This document shows, one piece after another, positions 34,677 through 44,033 of a stretch of 54,682 bases of DNA (position 1 is the stretch's first letter; each line of letters begins with the position of its first letter). This DNA is from Bacteroidota bacterium (GTDB lineage: Bacteria > Bacteroidota > Bacteroidia > B-17B0 > Aurantibacillaceae), in assembly GCA_900299295.1 (NCBI GenBank), contig OMJH01000095.1, positions 1-54,682 of the forward strand, written 5' to 3'. Made by a program: the position numbers and the translations under genes. The notes beneath the pieces are model-generated. The model had not been told where the DNA came from. It ran no database searches and saw only the letters and a program-made list of their open reading frames with translations.

Positions 34677-37301
34677 TTATTTTTTCGCTTCGTCCAGAAT
34701 CTGTTTCAGCTCGTCACGGGTTGATGAAACCGATTTGAGTTCACTTTCGAGTTCTGAAGTAGATTTACCGGTTTTTTGATTTTCAGCAATGGCAACTTTA
34801 ATTCCTGTCTCGCGCTCTTCAAAACGCTTTACCTGATCACGTAACACTTTTTGGGAGGCAAATGCAACATAACGATTTGGAGTACCACGTGTTTTTGCTA
34901 AAATAAATTCGGCTCCTTTAATGGTGTTTTCTGCGTTACATTTTTTTAAAAACATTCCGAAAATGTTGTAAAAACCGATAGCCTCAAAGCCTGAGAACTC
35001 CTTCGCTTTTTCCATAAAAAAATTAAGGTTGTCATCGTTTCCGTTCTGAGCATATACGTCCATCACAGCAAAAAGTACAGAGGCACTTGATTCATTTTCC
35101 AGCTGTTTTGCTTTTTGTTTCGCGAGTGTGGGGTCGGCTAAGGCAATGCCATCCAGCGAGTTTGCCATCACACGGTATGAACGGTCATTTAGTCCGTTTA
35201 TTAAAACAGTTTTCACTTCCTCACTCATGAGTTTATCTGCAAGAATTTTTATCGCTGCTGCCCGAACAGGCGCTGATTTATCTTCTTTCGCCATTTGAAT
35301 CAGCTTTGCCTTGATCTCAGCACTTATTGATCCCATTTTACCGGCCATTGATATTCCTTTTAAACGAAGCCCTTCGTAATTATCATTCAGTACCAATTGC
35401 ACAAAATTATACTCCGGTGATTCTACTGCTTTACCGAGGTTTTCAATTGCTTCAAGCCTGTCGAGGTAAAGCGGTGCGTTTTTAAATTGAAAAATACGTT
35501 CTGCTGTGGTTTTGTTTTCTGTTTTTTCCCATAACATCACTTTATCTGCGTCCACGTTAATTAAATCTGGCACTGATGTTATGCCGTCAATTTTGAGTGT
35601 TTGTTCAGCTTCCTTAAACCATAAAATTTTCTGAACTTTTTTCCCGGAGAAATACACATCAACTTTAACGGGAAGCGTAAACAAAGGAATTCCTTTATCA
35701 AAATCCTGTTGCTGGGTAATTTTAATAGAAACACTGGATGATTCGGCATTGTAACTTGTTTCAATATTAACATCCGGATGCCCTTTTGATAAAAACCACT
35801 GATTGAAAAACCAGTTTAAGTCTTCACCGGTAACTTCTTCAAAACACAGCCGCAGATTATGAATTTCGGCGGAAGAAAAATGATTCCTTTCAAGATACAT
35901 TTTTAGCGATGCAAAAAACGCATCATCCCCTACATATCTGCGCAACATGTTTAATACCTGCCCTCCTTTGTTGTAAGAGTGGCCGTCAAACATATCCTCA
36001 CGTGATTTATATTCAAAACGAATGAGTTCTTTTTTCTTCTGGCGGCTTTCGGCCATGTAACCTGACCTGCTTTGATAGCCTTCCTCGTCTGCCTTGTCAC
36101 GACCGTATTTATACTCATTCCACAAATATTCTCCGTATGTGGCAAACGATTCATTAAGCGGAAGATTGCTCCAGCTTTCGCAAGTAACCAAATCACCAAA
36201 CCACTGATGAAACAATTCGTGGGCAATAACGGATTCCTGATCACCATCCAGTTTCTCCCGTTCAGTCTGATACAGAAATTCGCCATGAAGCGTTGCGGAG
36301 GTGTTTTCCATCGCCCCACTTACATAATCACGGCAAATAATCTGCGAATATTTCTGCCAGGGATATTGCACGCCAAGACGGGTAGAGAAAAACTCAAGCA
36401 TTTCCGGCGTATTTCCGAATATAGATTTTGCATGCGGCTCAAATTCTTTTTCTACGTAATACCAAACATCTTTCCCTTTCCAGGAATCCTTCACAATTTT
36501 AAATTCACCGATACCCATCATCACCAGGTAAGGAGCATGCGGCAAATCCATCACCCAATGATCCGTGCGTGTACCGTCCGTATTTTTTTTCTGCGCTTTT
36601 AAAATTCCGTTTGATAAGGTAGTATACTTATCATCTACAGTTATTAAAATTTCTTCTGTCATTCGCTCATTCGGCGAATCAATTGTCGGAAACCAGGCAC
36701 TGTTGCTTTGCGTTTCTCCCTGTGTCCATATCTGTGGCATTTTATCGGGATCTTCTCCTTTTGGATTGATGAAATACAAACCTTTATCGCTGGTGATTGC
36801 CGCACTTCCGCCCTCTTTCAATTCTTCAGGCTTGGATTTATAATCAATAAACACCGTATATTTTTCGTCGCGAGTATAGGTTTTATCCAGTTCTATTTTC
36901 AAGGAATCATTTTCGTATTTATACTTGAGATCTGTATTAACACCATTTTTCACTAATTGAACTTTGTAGATATCCATTCCGCGAGCATCTAAAAAAAGTA
37001 AGGAGGTAGGATAAAAATACGGCTTACATTCGATAGTCGCCTTTCCGTAGAGCCATGAATTCTGCCAATCGAAACGCACTTCCAGTTTGGTGTGCAACAA
37101 ATCGGTGCTTCGGCTGTTGCTCGCGCGATAATTTTTAGACGTTGGTTTAGTTTTTTCAGGTATTTTTATTTCTGACGTTGAAGCAATCTCATTGGGCGGA
37201 GGAGTTTGAACGATGGTAGCCGTTGAGGTATTTTGCTTTGATTTACAGGCAAGCAAAATGATTAGTGTTGTTCCAAAAATCAGCGTGATATTTTTCAGCA
37301 T
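34677..37301 (-). CDS. M1 family zinc aminopeptidase, lipoprotein
   Basis: An 874-aa metallopeptidase that probably trims N-terminal residues from peptides in the envelope. The signal is a lipoprotein type (IILLAC, lipid Cys near residue 19). The substrate-binding GAMEN motif is intact (SGAMENTSAT), as are the zinc ligands H361, H365 and E384 (HELFHQWFGD and LNESFATY) with catalytic E362. After the catalytic domain the C-terminal half has HEAT-like helical repeats (SAPVRAAAIKILADK) and a charged tail. It runs in the same direction as the LD-carboxypeptidase 37 bp downstream, and is divergent from rsgA. Confidence 0.94.
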   Translation of the reverse strand: MLKNITLIFGTTLIILLACKSKQNTSTATIVQTPPPNEIASTSEIKIPEKTKPTSKNYRASNSRSTDLLHTKLEVRFDWQNSWLYGKATIECKPYFYPTSLLFLDARGMDIYKVQLVKNGVNTDLKYKYENDSLKIELDKTYTRDEKYTVFIDYKSKPEELKEGGSAAITSDKGLYFINPKGEDPDKMPQIWTQGETQSNSAWFPTIDSPNERMTEEILITVDDKYTTLSNGILKAQKKNTDGTRTDHWVMDLPHAPYLVMMGIGEFKIVKDSWKGKDVWYYVEKEFEPHAKSIFGNTPEMLEFFSTRLGVQYPWQKYSQIICRDYVSGAMENTSATLHGEFLYQTEREKLDGDQESVIAHELFHQWFGDLVTCESWSNLPLNESFATYGEYLWNEYKYGRDKADEEGYQSRSGYMAESRQKKKELIRFEYKSREDMFDGHSYNKGGQVLNMLRRYVGDDAFFASLKMYLERNHFSSAEIHNLRLCFEEVTGEDLNWFFNQWFLSKGHPDVNIETSYNAESSSVSIKITQQQDFDKGIPLFTLPVKVDVYFSGKKVQKILWFKEAEQTLKIDGITSVPDLINVDADKVMLWEKTENKTTAERIFQFKNAPLYLDRLEAIENLGKAVESPEYNFVQLVLNDNYEGLRLKGISMAGKMGSISAEIKAKLIQMAKEDKSAPVRAAAIKILADKLMSEEVKTVLINGLNDRSYRVMANSLDGIALADPTLAKQKAKQLENESSASVLFAVMDVYAQNGNDDNLNFFMEKAKEFSGFEAIGFYNIFGMFLKKCNAENTIKGAEFILAKTRGTPNRYVAFASQKVLRDQVKRFEERETGIKVAIAENQKTGKSTSELESELKSVSSTRDELKQILDEAKK

Positions 37302-37473
37302 ATTTCGTTTTTGTTGATGAGGGCGAAATTAGGATTTTAATTGCTTCAATGAAATGGCTTCATTTTAATTGAGGTTAGGTTTCCGTGCTCACTACCCGAA
37401 AAATCATGGAAAAAATTCCAAAGTAATTGATTTGGAAACCGAATTCGGTTAAAATAATGTATTTTCGAAGAGA

Positions 37474-38433
37474 ATGTCCTTGAAAAAAATTGAAATTATT
37501 CGTGCTGTTGTTGTAAAATCAACCGGATCCTGGTATTGGGTTCGAGCAAAAGACGGTAAGCGTTTGAAGTGTCGGCTCGCCGGAAAAATCCGACTTGATA
37601 AACGTAAAACAACAAATCCGATTGCGGTTGGCGACAATGTTGAAGTTGAAATGGAAGACAGCGAAACCGGCACCATAATTAATATAGATGCGCGGAAAAA
37701 TTATATCATCAGAAAAAGTTTAAACCTATCCCATCAGGCTCACATTCTGGCGAGTAACGTTGACCAGGCACTTTTAGTGGTAACACTGGTGCTTCCGCGT
37801 ACCTCAACAGGTTTCATTGATCGCTTTCTTGTCACGGCAGAAGCTTATCGGATTCCGGCGGTTTTACTTTTCAATAAAACCGATTTGCTGGATAATGATT
37901 TAAAAAAACTTCAGCAAGAACTCGTGAAGCTGTACTCCGAAATCGGTTATCCCTGCTACCAGATTTCTTCATTTGAAAAGGATTCGCTGGTATTGGTTAA
38001 AGAAATTTTAAAAGACAAAGTTTCGTTGGTAGCAGGACACTCGGGAGTTGGTAAATCAACCCTTATCAATTCAATACAACCGGGACTGGAATTAAAAACC
38101 GGAAACCTTTCGCAAGCTCATTTAAAGGGAATGCATACCACAACTTTTGCAGAATTGTTTGATCTCGAATTTGGCGGATTTATTATTGATACACCAGGAA
38201 TAAAAGAGCTTGGATTGCTGGAAATGAAGCGCGAAGAAGTGAGTCATTACTTCCCTGAATTCAGGGCACTCATGCACGATTGCCGATTTAATAATTGCAC
38301 GCACACCAACGAACCGGGTTGCGCGGTATTGTCTGCCTTGGAAGAAGGAAAAATCGACGGGGAGCGTTACCATAATTACCTTTCCATTCTATCGGGTGAG
38401 GAGATGGATTGGAAGAAGTGGGAGAATTTATAA
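37474..38433 (+). CDS. rsgA: Ribosome small subunit-dependent GTPase A
   Basis: A 319-aa circularly permuted GTPase that matures the 30S subunit. It has an N-terminal OB fold (about 1-75; IEIIRAVVVKSTGSWYWV), then G4 LFNKTD before the P-loop GHSGVGKST (near 187-195), G3 DTPG and a zinc site C-F-N-N-C-T-H...C near residues 270-283. All GTPase motifs are kept. It leads a short unit with the FAD-dependent oxidoreductase, whose ATG is 8 bp downstream. Confidence 0.96.
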   Translation: MSLKKIEIIRAVVVKSTGSWYWVRAKDGKRLKCRLAGKIRLDKRKTTNPIAVGDNVEVEMEDSETGTIINIDARKNYIIRKSLNLSHQAHILASNVDQALLVVTLVLPRTSTGFIDRFLVTAEAYRIPAVLLFNKTDLLDNDLKKLQQELVKLYSEIGYPCYQISSFEKDSLVLVKEILKDKVSLVAGHSGVGKSTLINSIQPGLELKTGNLSQAHLKGMHTTTFAELFDLEFGGFIIDTPGIKELGLLEMKREEVSHYFPEFRALMHDCRFNNCTHTNEPGCAVLSALEEGKIDGERYHNYLSILSGEEMDWKKWENL

Positions 38434-38440
38434 TTTCTTC

Positions 38441-39493
38441 ATGCGAAAGTATCAGGTACTTATAATCGGACAAGGAATTGCGGGATCAGTACTTGCACAC
38501 ACTTTTCGAAAAAAAAATATCGCTTTTCAAGTTGTAGACACGCCTGAACTTTCCGCCTCGTCACGCGTGGCTGCGGGAATCTGGAATCCGATTGTATTTA
38601 AACGAATGACTAAAAGCTGGATGGCCGATGAAGCGATTCCGGCAATGCATGATTTTTTTGCAGAGGCAGAAAATTTTTTAGGAACAAGTTTACTTCGTCG
38701 AATAAAAATTTTAAAATTTTTCACTGAAAAACAGGAAGCTGATTTGTGGCAAAAAAAACAAGGTGACTTAAAAAATTATCTTGACAATCATATTTACCTC
38801 AAAGATCAATTTTCTTTGACCGGGCTGATTCCGCCTGATTATGGATTCGCATTTGTTGAAGAGAGCGGCAATGTAAACACCGAAAAATTTATTCAGAAAA
38901 CCCGAGACTGGCTAATTGCGCAAAATAGTCTGTATGAAAAAAAATTTGCGTTTGATTCAACCTGTTTACATGAAGGGCTGTATTTTTTCGAAGGAAATAT
39001 GTTTGAAAAAACAATATTCTGTGAGGGATGGCGCTTTTCTTTACCTTCACCGTTCGAGGCCGTTCAACTTAAGCCGGCAAAGGGAGAATTATTACATTTT
39101 CACGCGCCACAGCTTACATTGAATCACATTCTGAATAAAGGAATCTTTATTCTACCAAACGATCAGGAAAATTACATTTGTGGTGCCACCTACGACTGGA
39201 ATGAGCTGGATGAAAATATAACTTCCGCCAAGCAGACGCAACTGGAATCACAATTGAAAAAATTGTTGAATGTTCCGTTTTCCGTTAAAAAACGAATTGC
39301 CGGAATTCGTCCATCCGTAATCGACCGACGCCCGGTAATAGGCATACACCACACACATCCTGAACTTGGTATTTTCAACGGCTTTGGAACCAAAGCAATT
39401 CTACTGTCTCCTTTTTTTTCTTTAGAAATGTATTCCCACCTCTTCGAAAATAAACCAATACATCCTGAAACAAACTGGAAAAGATTTCTTTGA
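38441..39493 (+). CDS. FAD-dependent oxidoreductase (DAO family)
   Basis: A 350-aa flavoprotein of the glycine/D-amino-acid oxidase type. The start at 38441 (MRKYQVLIIGQGIAGSVLA) begins exactly at the FAD-binding Rossmann motif GQGIAGS; a longer frame from 38396 would overlap rsgA. Further FAD features are a second Rossmann strand ending FQVVDTP, then ASSRVAAGIWNP, and near the C-terminus AGIRPSVIDRRPVIG and IFNGFGTKAILLSP. The substrate is not identified. It is co-directional with rsgA, 8 bp apart. Confidence 0.87.
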   Translation: MRKYQVLIIGQGIAGSVLAHTFRKKNIAFQVVDTPELSASSRVAAGIWNPIVFKRMTKSWMADEAIPAMHDFFAEAENFLGTSLLRRIKILKFFTEKQEADLWQKKQGDLKNYLDNHIYLKDQFSLTGLIPPDYGFAFVEESGNVNTEKFIQKTRDWLIAQNSLYEKKFAFDSTCLHEGLYFFEGNMFEKTIFCEGWRFSLPSPFEAVQLKPAKGELLHFHAPQLTLNHILNKGIFILPNDQENYICGATYDWNELDENITSAKQTQLESQLKKLLNVPFSVKKRIAGIRPSVIDRRPVIGIHHTHPELGIFNGFGTKAILLSPFFSLEMYSHLFENKPIHPETNWKRFL

Positions 39494-39562
39494 GTGTCAT
39501 TTTTGTTTTTACTTTTCACATTTCCCGACTGGTAAATTGAGTAAATTCGTATCACAAGTGTT

Positions 39563-42244
39563 ATGCGTTTTTCTATTGTCGTTTTTTGTTTTCTATTGCT
39601 CTCGGTTTTTTCAAATCGCCTATACGCTTCACATAATCGTGCGGGAGAAATAACCTACAAATGGCTTTATGGATATACCTATGAAATTGTTATCACTACT
39701 TATACAAACACCTACAACACCAATGCAGACCGCTGCTATGATACTTTATATTTCGGCGACGGCAGTTCTGATGCTGTGCCTCGGGTCAACGGCATTACAG
39801 GAAATCTTTGCACACAAAACGTGGCTGATGGCGTAATGATTGACACCTGGATAAAACTTAATGTTTACAAAACCACACATACCTTTCCGGGTCCGAATTG
39901 CTACACGCTCACTATGTCAGACCCTAACCGAAATCAAGGCGTATTAAATATTCCCAACTCACTGAGTATTCCTTTTTATATAAAATCAGAATTATGTATC
40001 GGCTCATTCAGCGGGCCCAATTCCTCTCCCATATTAACGAATCCGCCCATCGATGACGCCTGCGTTGGTAATTGCTTTATACATAACGCGGGTGCATTTG
40101 ATATCGATGGCGATAGTTTATCTTATGAATTAGACACCTGCTATGGTGACGGTGGTGTACATGTATTTGGTTATTCTATGCCATCAGGTGTTTCGATTGA
40201 TCCTGTAACAGGGGATTTTACCTGGTGTTCTCCAAATTTACAAGGAGAATATAATTTTGCCTTTATCATTCGTGAATGGAGAAAAGATTTGGATGGAAAT
40301 CCTTTTCAGGTGGGATACGTTTTGCGCGACATGCAGGTTACTGTAGGACCTTGCAACAATATTGCACCTTCAATTGCAGATGTAAATAATATTTGTGTCA
40401 CCGCCGGCACGCCTGTTGCCGTCACAGTAACTGCTTCTGATCCTGATCCTACACAAATAATTACACTTACTTCATATGGTGGCCCTTACGTTCTTACCCA
40501 CTCGCCCGCACAATTTTTTTCCACGCCTTCAACAACTCCTGCAACCGGAACATTCACCTGGAATACGGATTGTCAGCACGTACGGGCGCAACCGTACATG
40601 GTTACAGTAAAAGCAGAGGACAATGACAACATGATTCCATTAATTGATTTTGAAACTTTTTTTATTACCGTAGTTGCACCCGGGCCTAACAACCTCTCCG
40701 CCTCCCCTTCGGGAAGTTCAATGTTGCTAAGCTGGAACAACAGTCCATGCAGTCAGTCAAATGGAAATTATATTTACCGATATTTAATTTACCGGGCAGA
40801 TTCGTGCATAAACTGGACTCCCGCTGCTTGTGAGACAGGTGTTCCTTCCTATGTCGGATTTACGCTGATTGGATATACAAACGGATTAGGAGATACTACT
40901 TTTATTGATGACAACAATGGACTAGGCTTAACGCATGGTACTGATTACAGTTATCTTGTAGTCGGATTATTCGGAGATGGCGCTCAAACCTATGCTTCGA
41001 GTCCAATCTGCAATCATTTATTACGTGATGTGCCAATCCTGACAAATGCTGATGTGCAATTCACTTCGGCAACAAACGGAAGCATCAACGTTAAATGGAC
41101 CAAACCAATTGTCGATGCAAATAATCCTGACAAACTTGATACCCTTGCAAATCCAGGTCCTTACGAATTTCGTTTGCTGCAATCGGTTAGCATAAACGGA
41201 AATTTCAGTGCCATTCATTCCATCACTAAAAATTATTTTGCCCAGTTTTCGACTTTAGCAGATACATCGTATAGTTCAGGGGGTCTTAATACAAGCTCGA
41301 TGCAATATGTTTACAAAGTAGAATTTTACTGCAATGGAATTTTAAAAGGCAGCACACAAAAAGCCTCATCGGTATTTTTATCGGCGCAGGGTTTCGACAA
41401 TAAAATACTACTCAACTGGAACGCAACAACACCTTGGTCAAATTATAAGTATCATGTTTTTCGGGAAAGTGCACCCGGATCAGCGAATTGGATTTTAATT
41501 GACAGCACTACGCAAACAAATTATACGGATGCGGGTTTAATAAACGGACAAACCTATTGCTACAAAATAAAAAGTGTGGGACAATATTCCGATCCTGACA
41601 TTTTTCATCCGCTGATTAATTTCAGTCAGGAAGTTTGTGCAATTCCGATGGACACGGAACCGCCTTGTCAACCTACGATGAATGCGCAGGGCAACTGCAA
41701 CAGTGTTCTCGCCACACTTAATTGGACAAATCCAAACGGCAATTGCGCGGACGATGTTCTTTATTACAAAATTTATTACAAAAATCAACTCAACGGACAA
41801 TTTGTATTGCTGGATTCAATTACATTGGTTACTGACACGATTTATATTTTTGATGGTAATACAAGTATTGCCGGCTGCTTTGCTGTTACTGCAATTGATT
41901 CTTTTGGAAATGAGAGTCCGATAGTTTCCCAGGTTTGTCTGGATAATTGTCCGGAATACGAATTGCCAAATATTATTACCATCAACGGAGACAGCATCAA
42001 TGATTTTTTCGTTCCCGTAAAAAATAAATTCATCTCAAAAATTGATTTACAAATTTTTAATCGCTGGGGTCTTTTGGTATTTGAAACGCATGACCCTGCA
42101 ATAAACTGGGACGGCAAAAACAAACAAAACAATCAAGTATGTGTGAATGGTATCTATTACTACACCTGTACAGTTTATGAAATTCGACTGGAAGGATTGA
42201 CAAAACGTTTATTAAAAGGTTGGATTCAAGTAATCGGTCAATGA
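39563..42244 (+). CDS. Large secreted protein with gliding-motility-associated (T9SS type B) C-terminal domain
   Basis: An 893-aa exported protein with signal peptide ending NRLYAS. Its N-terminal part starts HNRAGEITYKWLYGYTYEIVITTYT, a beta-rich domain common to Bacteroidota surface proteins. Then come cadherin/Ig-like and fibronectin type III-like modules (SATNGSINVKWTKP, KILLNWNATTPWSNYKYHVFRES and others). The last 90 residues are a type B sorting domain, IFNRWGLLVFETHDPAINWDG, ending KGWIQVIGQ. Type B cargo usually needs a cognate SprF-like protein; the one in this window is 5 kb away on the other strand. It overlaps the following MbnP-like gene by 4 bp (ATGA). Confidence 0.88.
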   Translation: MRFSIVVFCFLLLSVFSNRLYASHNRAGEITYKWLYGYTYEIVITTYTNTYNTNADRCYDTLYFGDGSSDAVPRVNGITGNLCTQNVADGVMIDTWIKLNVYKTTHTFPGPNCYTLTMSDPNRNQGVLNIPNSLSIPFYIKSELCIGSFSGPNSSPILTNPPIDDACVGNCFIHNAGAFDIDGDSLSYELDTCYGDGGVHVFGYSMPSGVSIDPVTGDFTWCSPNLQGEYNFAFIIREWRKDLDGNPFQVGYVLRDMQVTVGPCNNIAPSIADVNNICVTAGTPVAVTVTASDPDPTQIITLTSYGGPYVLTHSPAQFFSTPSTTPATGTFTWNTDCQHVRAQPYMVTVKAEDNDNMIPLIDFETFFITVVAPGPNNLSASPSGSSMLLSWNNSPCSQSNGNYIYRYLIYRADSCINWTPAACETGVPSYVGFTLIGYTNGLGDTTFIDDNNGLGLTHGTDYSYLVVGLFGDGAQTYASSPICNHLLRDVPILTNADVQFTSATNGSINVKWTKPIVDANNPDKLDTLANPGPYEFRLLQSVSINGNFSAIHSITKNYFAQFSTLADTSYSSGGLNTSSMQYVYKVEFYCNGILKGSTQKASSVFLSAQGFDNKILLNWNATTPWSNYKYHVFRESAPGSANWILIDSTTQTNYTDAGLINGQTYCYKIKSVGQYSDPDIFHPLINFSQEVCAIPMDTEPPCQPTMNAQGNCNSVLATLNWTNPNGNCADDVLYYKIYYKNQLNGQFVLLDSITLVTDTIYIFDGNTSIAGCFAVTAIDSFGNESPIVSQVCLDNCPEYELPNIITINGDSINDFFVPVKNKFISKIDLQIFNRWGLLVFETHDPAINWDGKNKQNNQVCVNGIYYYTCTVYEIRLEGLTKRLLKGWIQVIGQ

Positions 42245-42963
42245 GGCTTTCTTTTAAAAAAATCAGATTGCGTTATTTCTTTTTTACATTTTATTTGCTG
42301 ATTTTTTTTACGGCTATTTCCCAGCGAAAAAATGATTTGGTAGAAATAAAATTCCTTCCTGTTTTTGAAAATGAAATAGTAATGCCGGGAAAATATTATC
42401 CGTTGTCGCAAAATGACAGCATCACGATTGACGTCTTGCGGTTTTATATTTCTTCGCTGAAATTAATTGATCAGAACAACAACTGTTTTTTTGATAAGCC
42501 GACTTTTCATTTAATTGATATTCGTGATACGAATTCATTTTTTGTTCGAACCACAGCTACTTTCACTCATAATCTTGAAAAAATAGAATTCGTTTTAGGC
42601 ATTGACAGTTTGACCAACACGAATGGAATTGGTACGGGAGATTTGGATCCTGCAAAAGGCATGTATTGGACATGGCAAAGCGGTTATATTAACATGAAGC
42701 TGGAAGCAAATTTAAAATCCATGGCAGGAGAAAATAGTTCCATAGTATTTCATCTGGGAGGTTTTCTGCCTCCTTTTCTTGCCTGTCAGAAATTAATTTT
42801 TGAATTTGAAAAAAACACAACGTCAAAAAATAATGTTATTGTATTTGACATCAAAAAATATTTGTCTGCAATTGATTTAAAAGATCAACATAAGGTTATG
42901 TCGCCGTCAGTTAAGGCCGTTGACTTATCAAAATTAGCAGCCAAATCATTTTCGGTAAAATGA
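42241..42963 (+). CDS. MbnP family protein
   Basis: A 240-aa exported protein of the MbnP family, of which the methanotroph member binds copper through a Trp-derived kynurenine made by MbnH. The ATG at 42241 overlaps the previous stop codon (ATGA); an upstream start would add seven residues inside that gene. A signal segment (YFFFTFYLLIFFTAISQ) precedes the domain. Family features are VLRFYISSLKLIDQ (about 65-80), GTGDLDPAKGMYWTWQSGYINMKLE (W143, W145) and VFHLGG (H171). The next gene encodes the diheme partner type, one base downstream, which strongly supports the pairing. Confidence 0.88.
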   Translation: MRLSFKKIRLRYFFFTFYLLIFFTAISQRKNDLVEIKFLPVFENEIVMPGKYYPLSQNDSITIDVLRFYISSLKLIDQNNNCFFDKPTFHLIDIRDTNSFFVRTTATFTHNLEKIEFVLGIDSLTNTNGIGTGDLDPAKGMYWTWQSGYINMKLEANLKSMAGENSSIVFHLGGFLPPFLACQKLIFEFEKNTTSKNNVIVFDIKKYLSAIDLKDQHKVMSPSVKAVDLSKLAAKSFSVK

Positions 42964-42964
42964 A

Positions 42965-43996
42965 ATGAAATCAAAACAGGTTTTACCTTTTCTGTTCATT
43001 TTTTTTATTCTCGGAACCGGTTTTGTTTTTTTAAAAAATGAGTTGTTCATCGTCCCGAAAGGGTGGCCGCGACCCTTTTACAATTTCAAAACCAATTCAC
43101 TTACAAAAGAAAAAATTAAGCTGGGCCGATTTTTATTTTACGATCCCATTTTATCGCGCGACAGCACAATTTCATGTGCGTCCTGCCATTCCCCCTACAA
43201 CGCCTTTGCGCACAGCGATCATGCCTTAAGCCATGGCATCGATGATAAAATCGGAACGCGGAATGCGCCGGCGCTCATGAATCTGGCCTGGCAAAAAAAC
43301 TTTATGTGGGACGGCGCGGTTCACACGCTCGATGCGCAGCCGCTGGCTCCACTTCACAATCTCCTGGAAATGGATGAAAAAATTGAGAACGTTATTTTGA
43401 AACTTCGTCGCAATAAAAAATACCAACAGCAATTCCGCCGGGCCTTCGGCGATACAATTGTAAGCGGAGAACGATTTCTAAAATCCCTATCTCAATTTTT
43501 AATCACACTCAATTCTTCTAATTCGAAATACGACAGTGTAATGCGTAAAGAAGCAAAATTCACTGAACAGGAAAACACGGGCTATTCATTATTCCTCAAA
43601 AACTGCAACTCCTGCCATACAGCCCCACTCTTCACGAATAATTCATTTGAAAATAACGGATTGCTGCAGGACCCCGTCTTAAATGATATCGGCCGCGCAA
43701 AAATAACACTGCAGCTAAAAGATTCTTTTCTTTTTAAAGTCCCCACCTTGCGTAACATTGAATTTTCCGCTCCTTACATGCACGACGGACGTTTCAAAAA
43801 TTTACTGGAGGTGCTTCGGCATTATACTTCTGGAATTCATCAAAGCCCTACACTTTCTGCATCACTGCAAGCAAAAATTAATTTGAGTGAAAAAGACCGA
43901 GTAGATTTAATCGCGTTTTTACTCACGTTAACCGATAAATCCTTTCTTTTTAATGCGAATAATTCATTCCCAAAAGAATTATTGGATAAAAATTAG
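42965..43996 (+). CDS. MauG/MbnH-type diheme cytochrome c peroxidase family protein
   Basis: A 343-aa exported diheme protein, anchored or cleaved by an N-terminal hydrophobic segment (about 7-24). The two heme c sites are CASCH (C71, C74, H75) and CNSCH (C214, C217, H218), with conserved RNAPALMNLAWQKNFMWDG and APYMHDGRFKNLLEVL between and after them. In this superfamily, cytochrome c peroxidases reduce H2O2 while MauG and MbnH oxidise a protein residue. Adjacency to an MbnP-like gene suggests that this enzyme modifies MbnP (Trp to kynurenine), but the catalytic choice between the two types cannot be proven by eye. Confidence 0.9.
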   Translation: MKSKQVLPFLFIFFILGTGFVFLKNELFIVPKGWPRPFYNFKTNSLTKEKIKLGRFLFYDPILSRDSTISCASCHSPYNAFAHSDHALSHGIDDKIGTRNAPALMNLAWQKNFMWDGAVHTLDAQPLAPLHNLLEMDEKIENVILKLRRNKKYQQQFRRAFGDTIVSGERFLKSLSQFLITLNSSNSKYDSVMRKEAKFTEQENTGYSLFLKNCNSCHTAPLFTNNSFENNGLLQDPVLNDIGRAKITLQLKDSFLFKVPTLRNIEFSAPYMHDGRFKNLLEVLRHYTSGIHQSPTLSASLQAKINLSEKDRVDLIAFLLTLTDKSFLFNANNSFPKELLDKN

Positions 43997-44033
43997 TGCA
44001 ATAAGGTTACCTTTACCAAAGTAAAACTTTAGA

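Noticed and set aside
36072-36602. A 176-codon open frame on the plus strand
   Set aside because: It lies wholly inside the M1 aminopeptidase gene on the other strand, whose motifs are all intact; no family features in the shadow frame.
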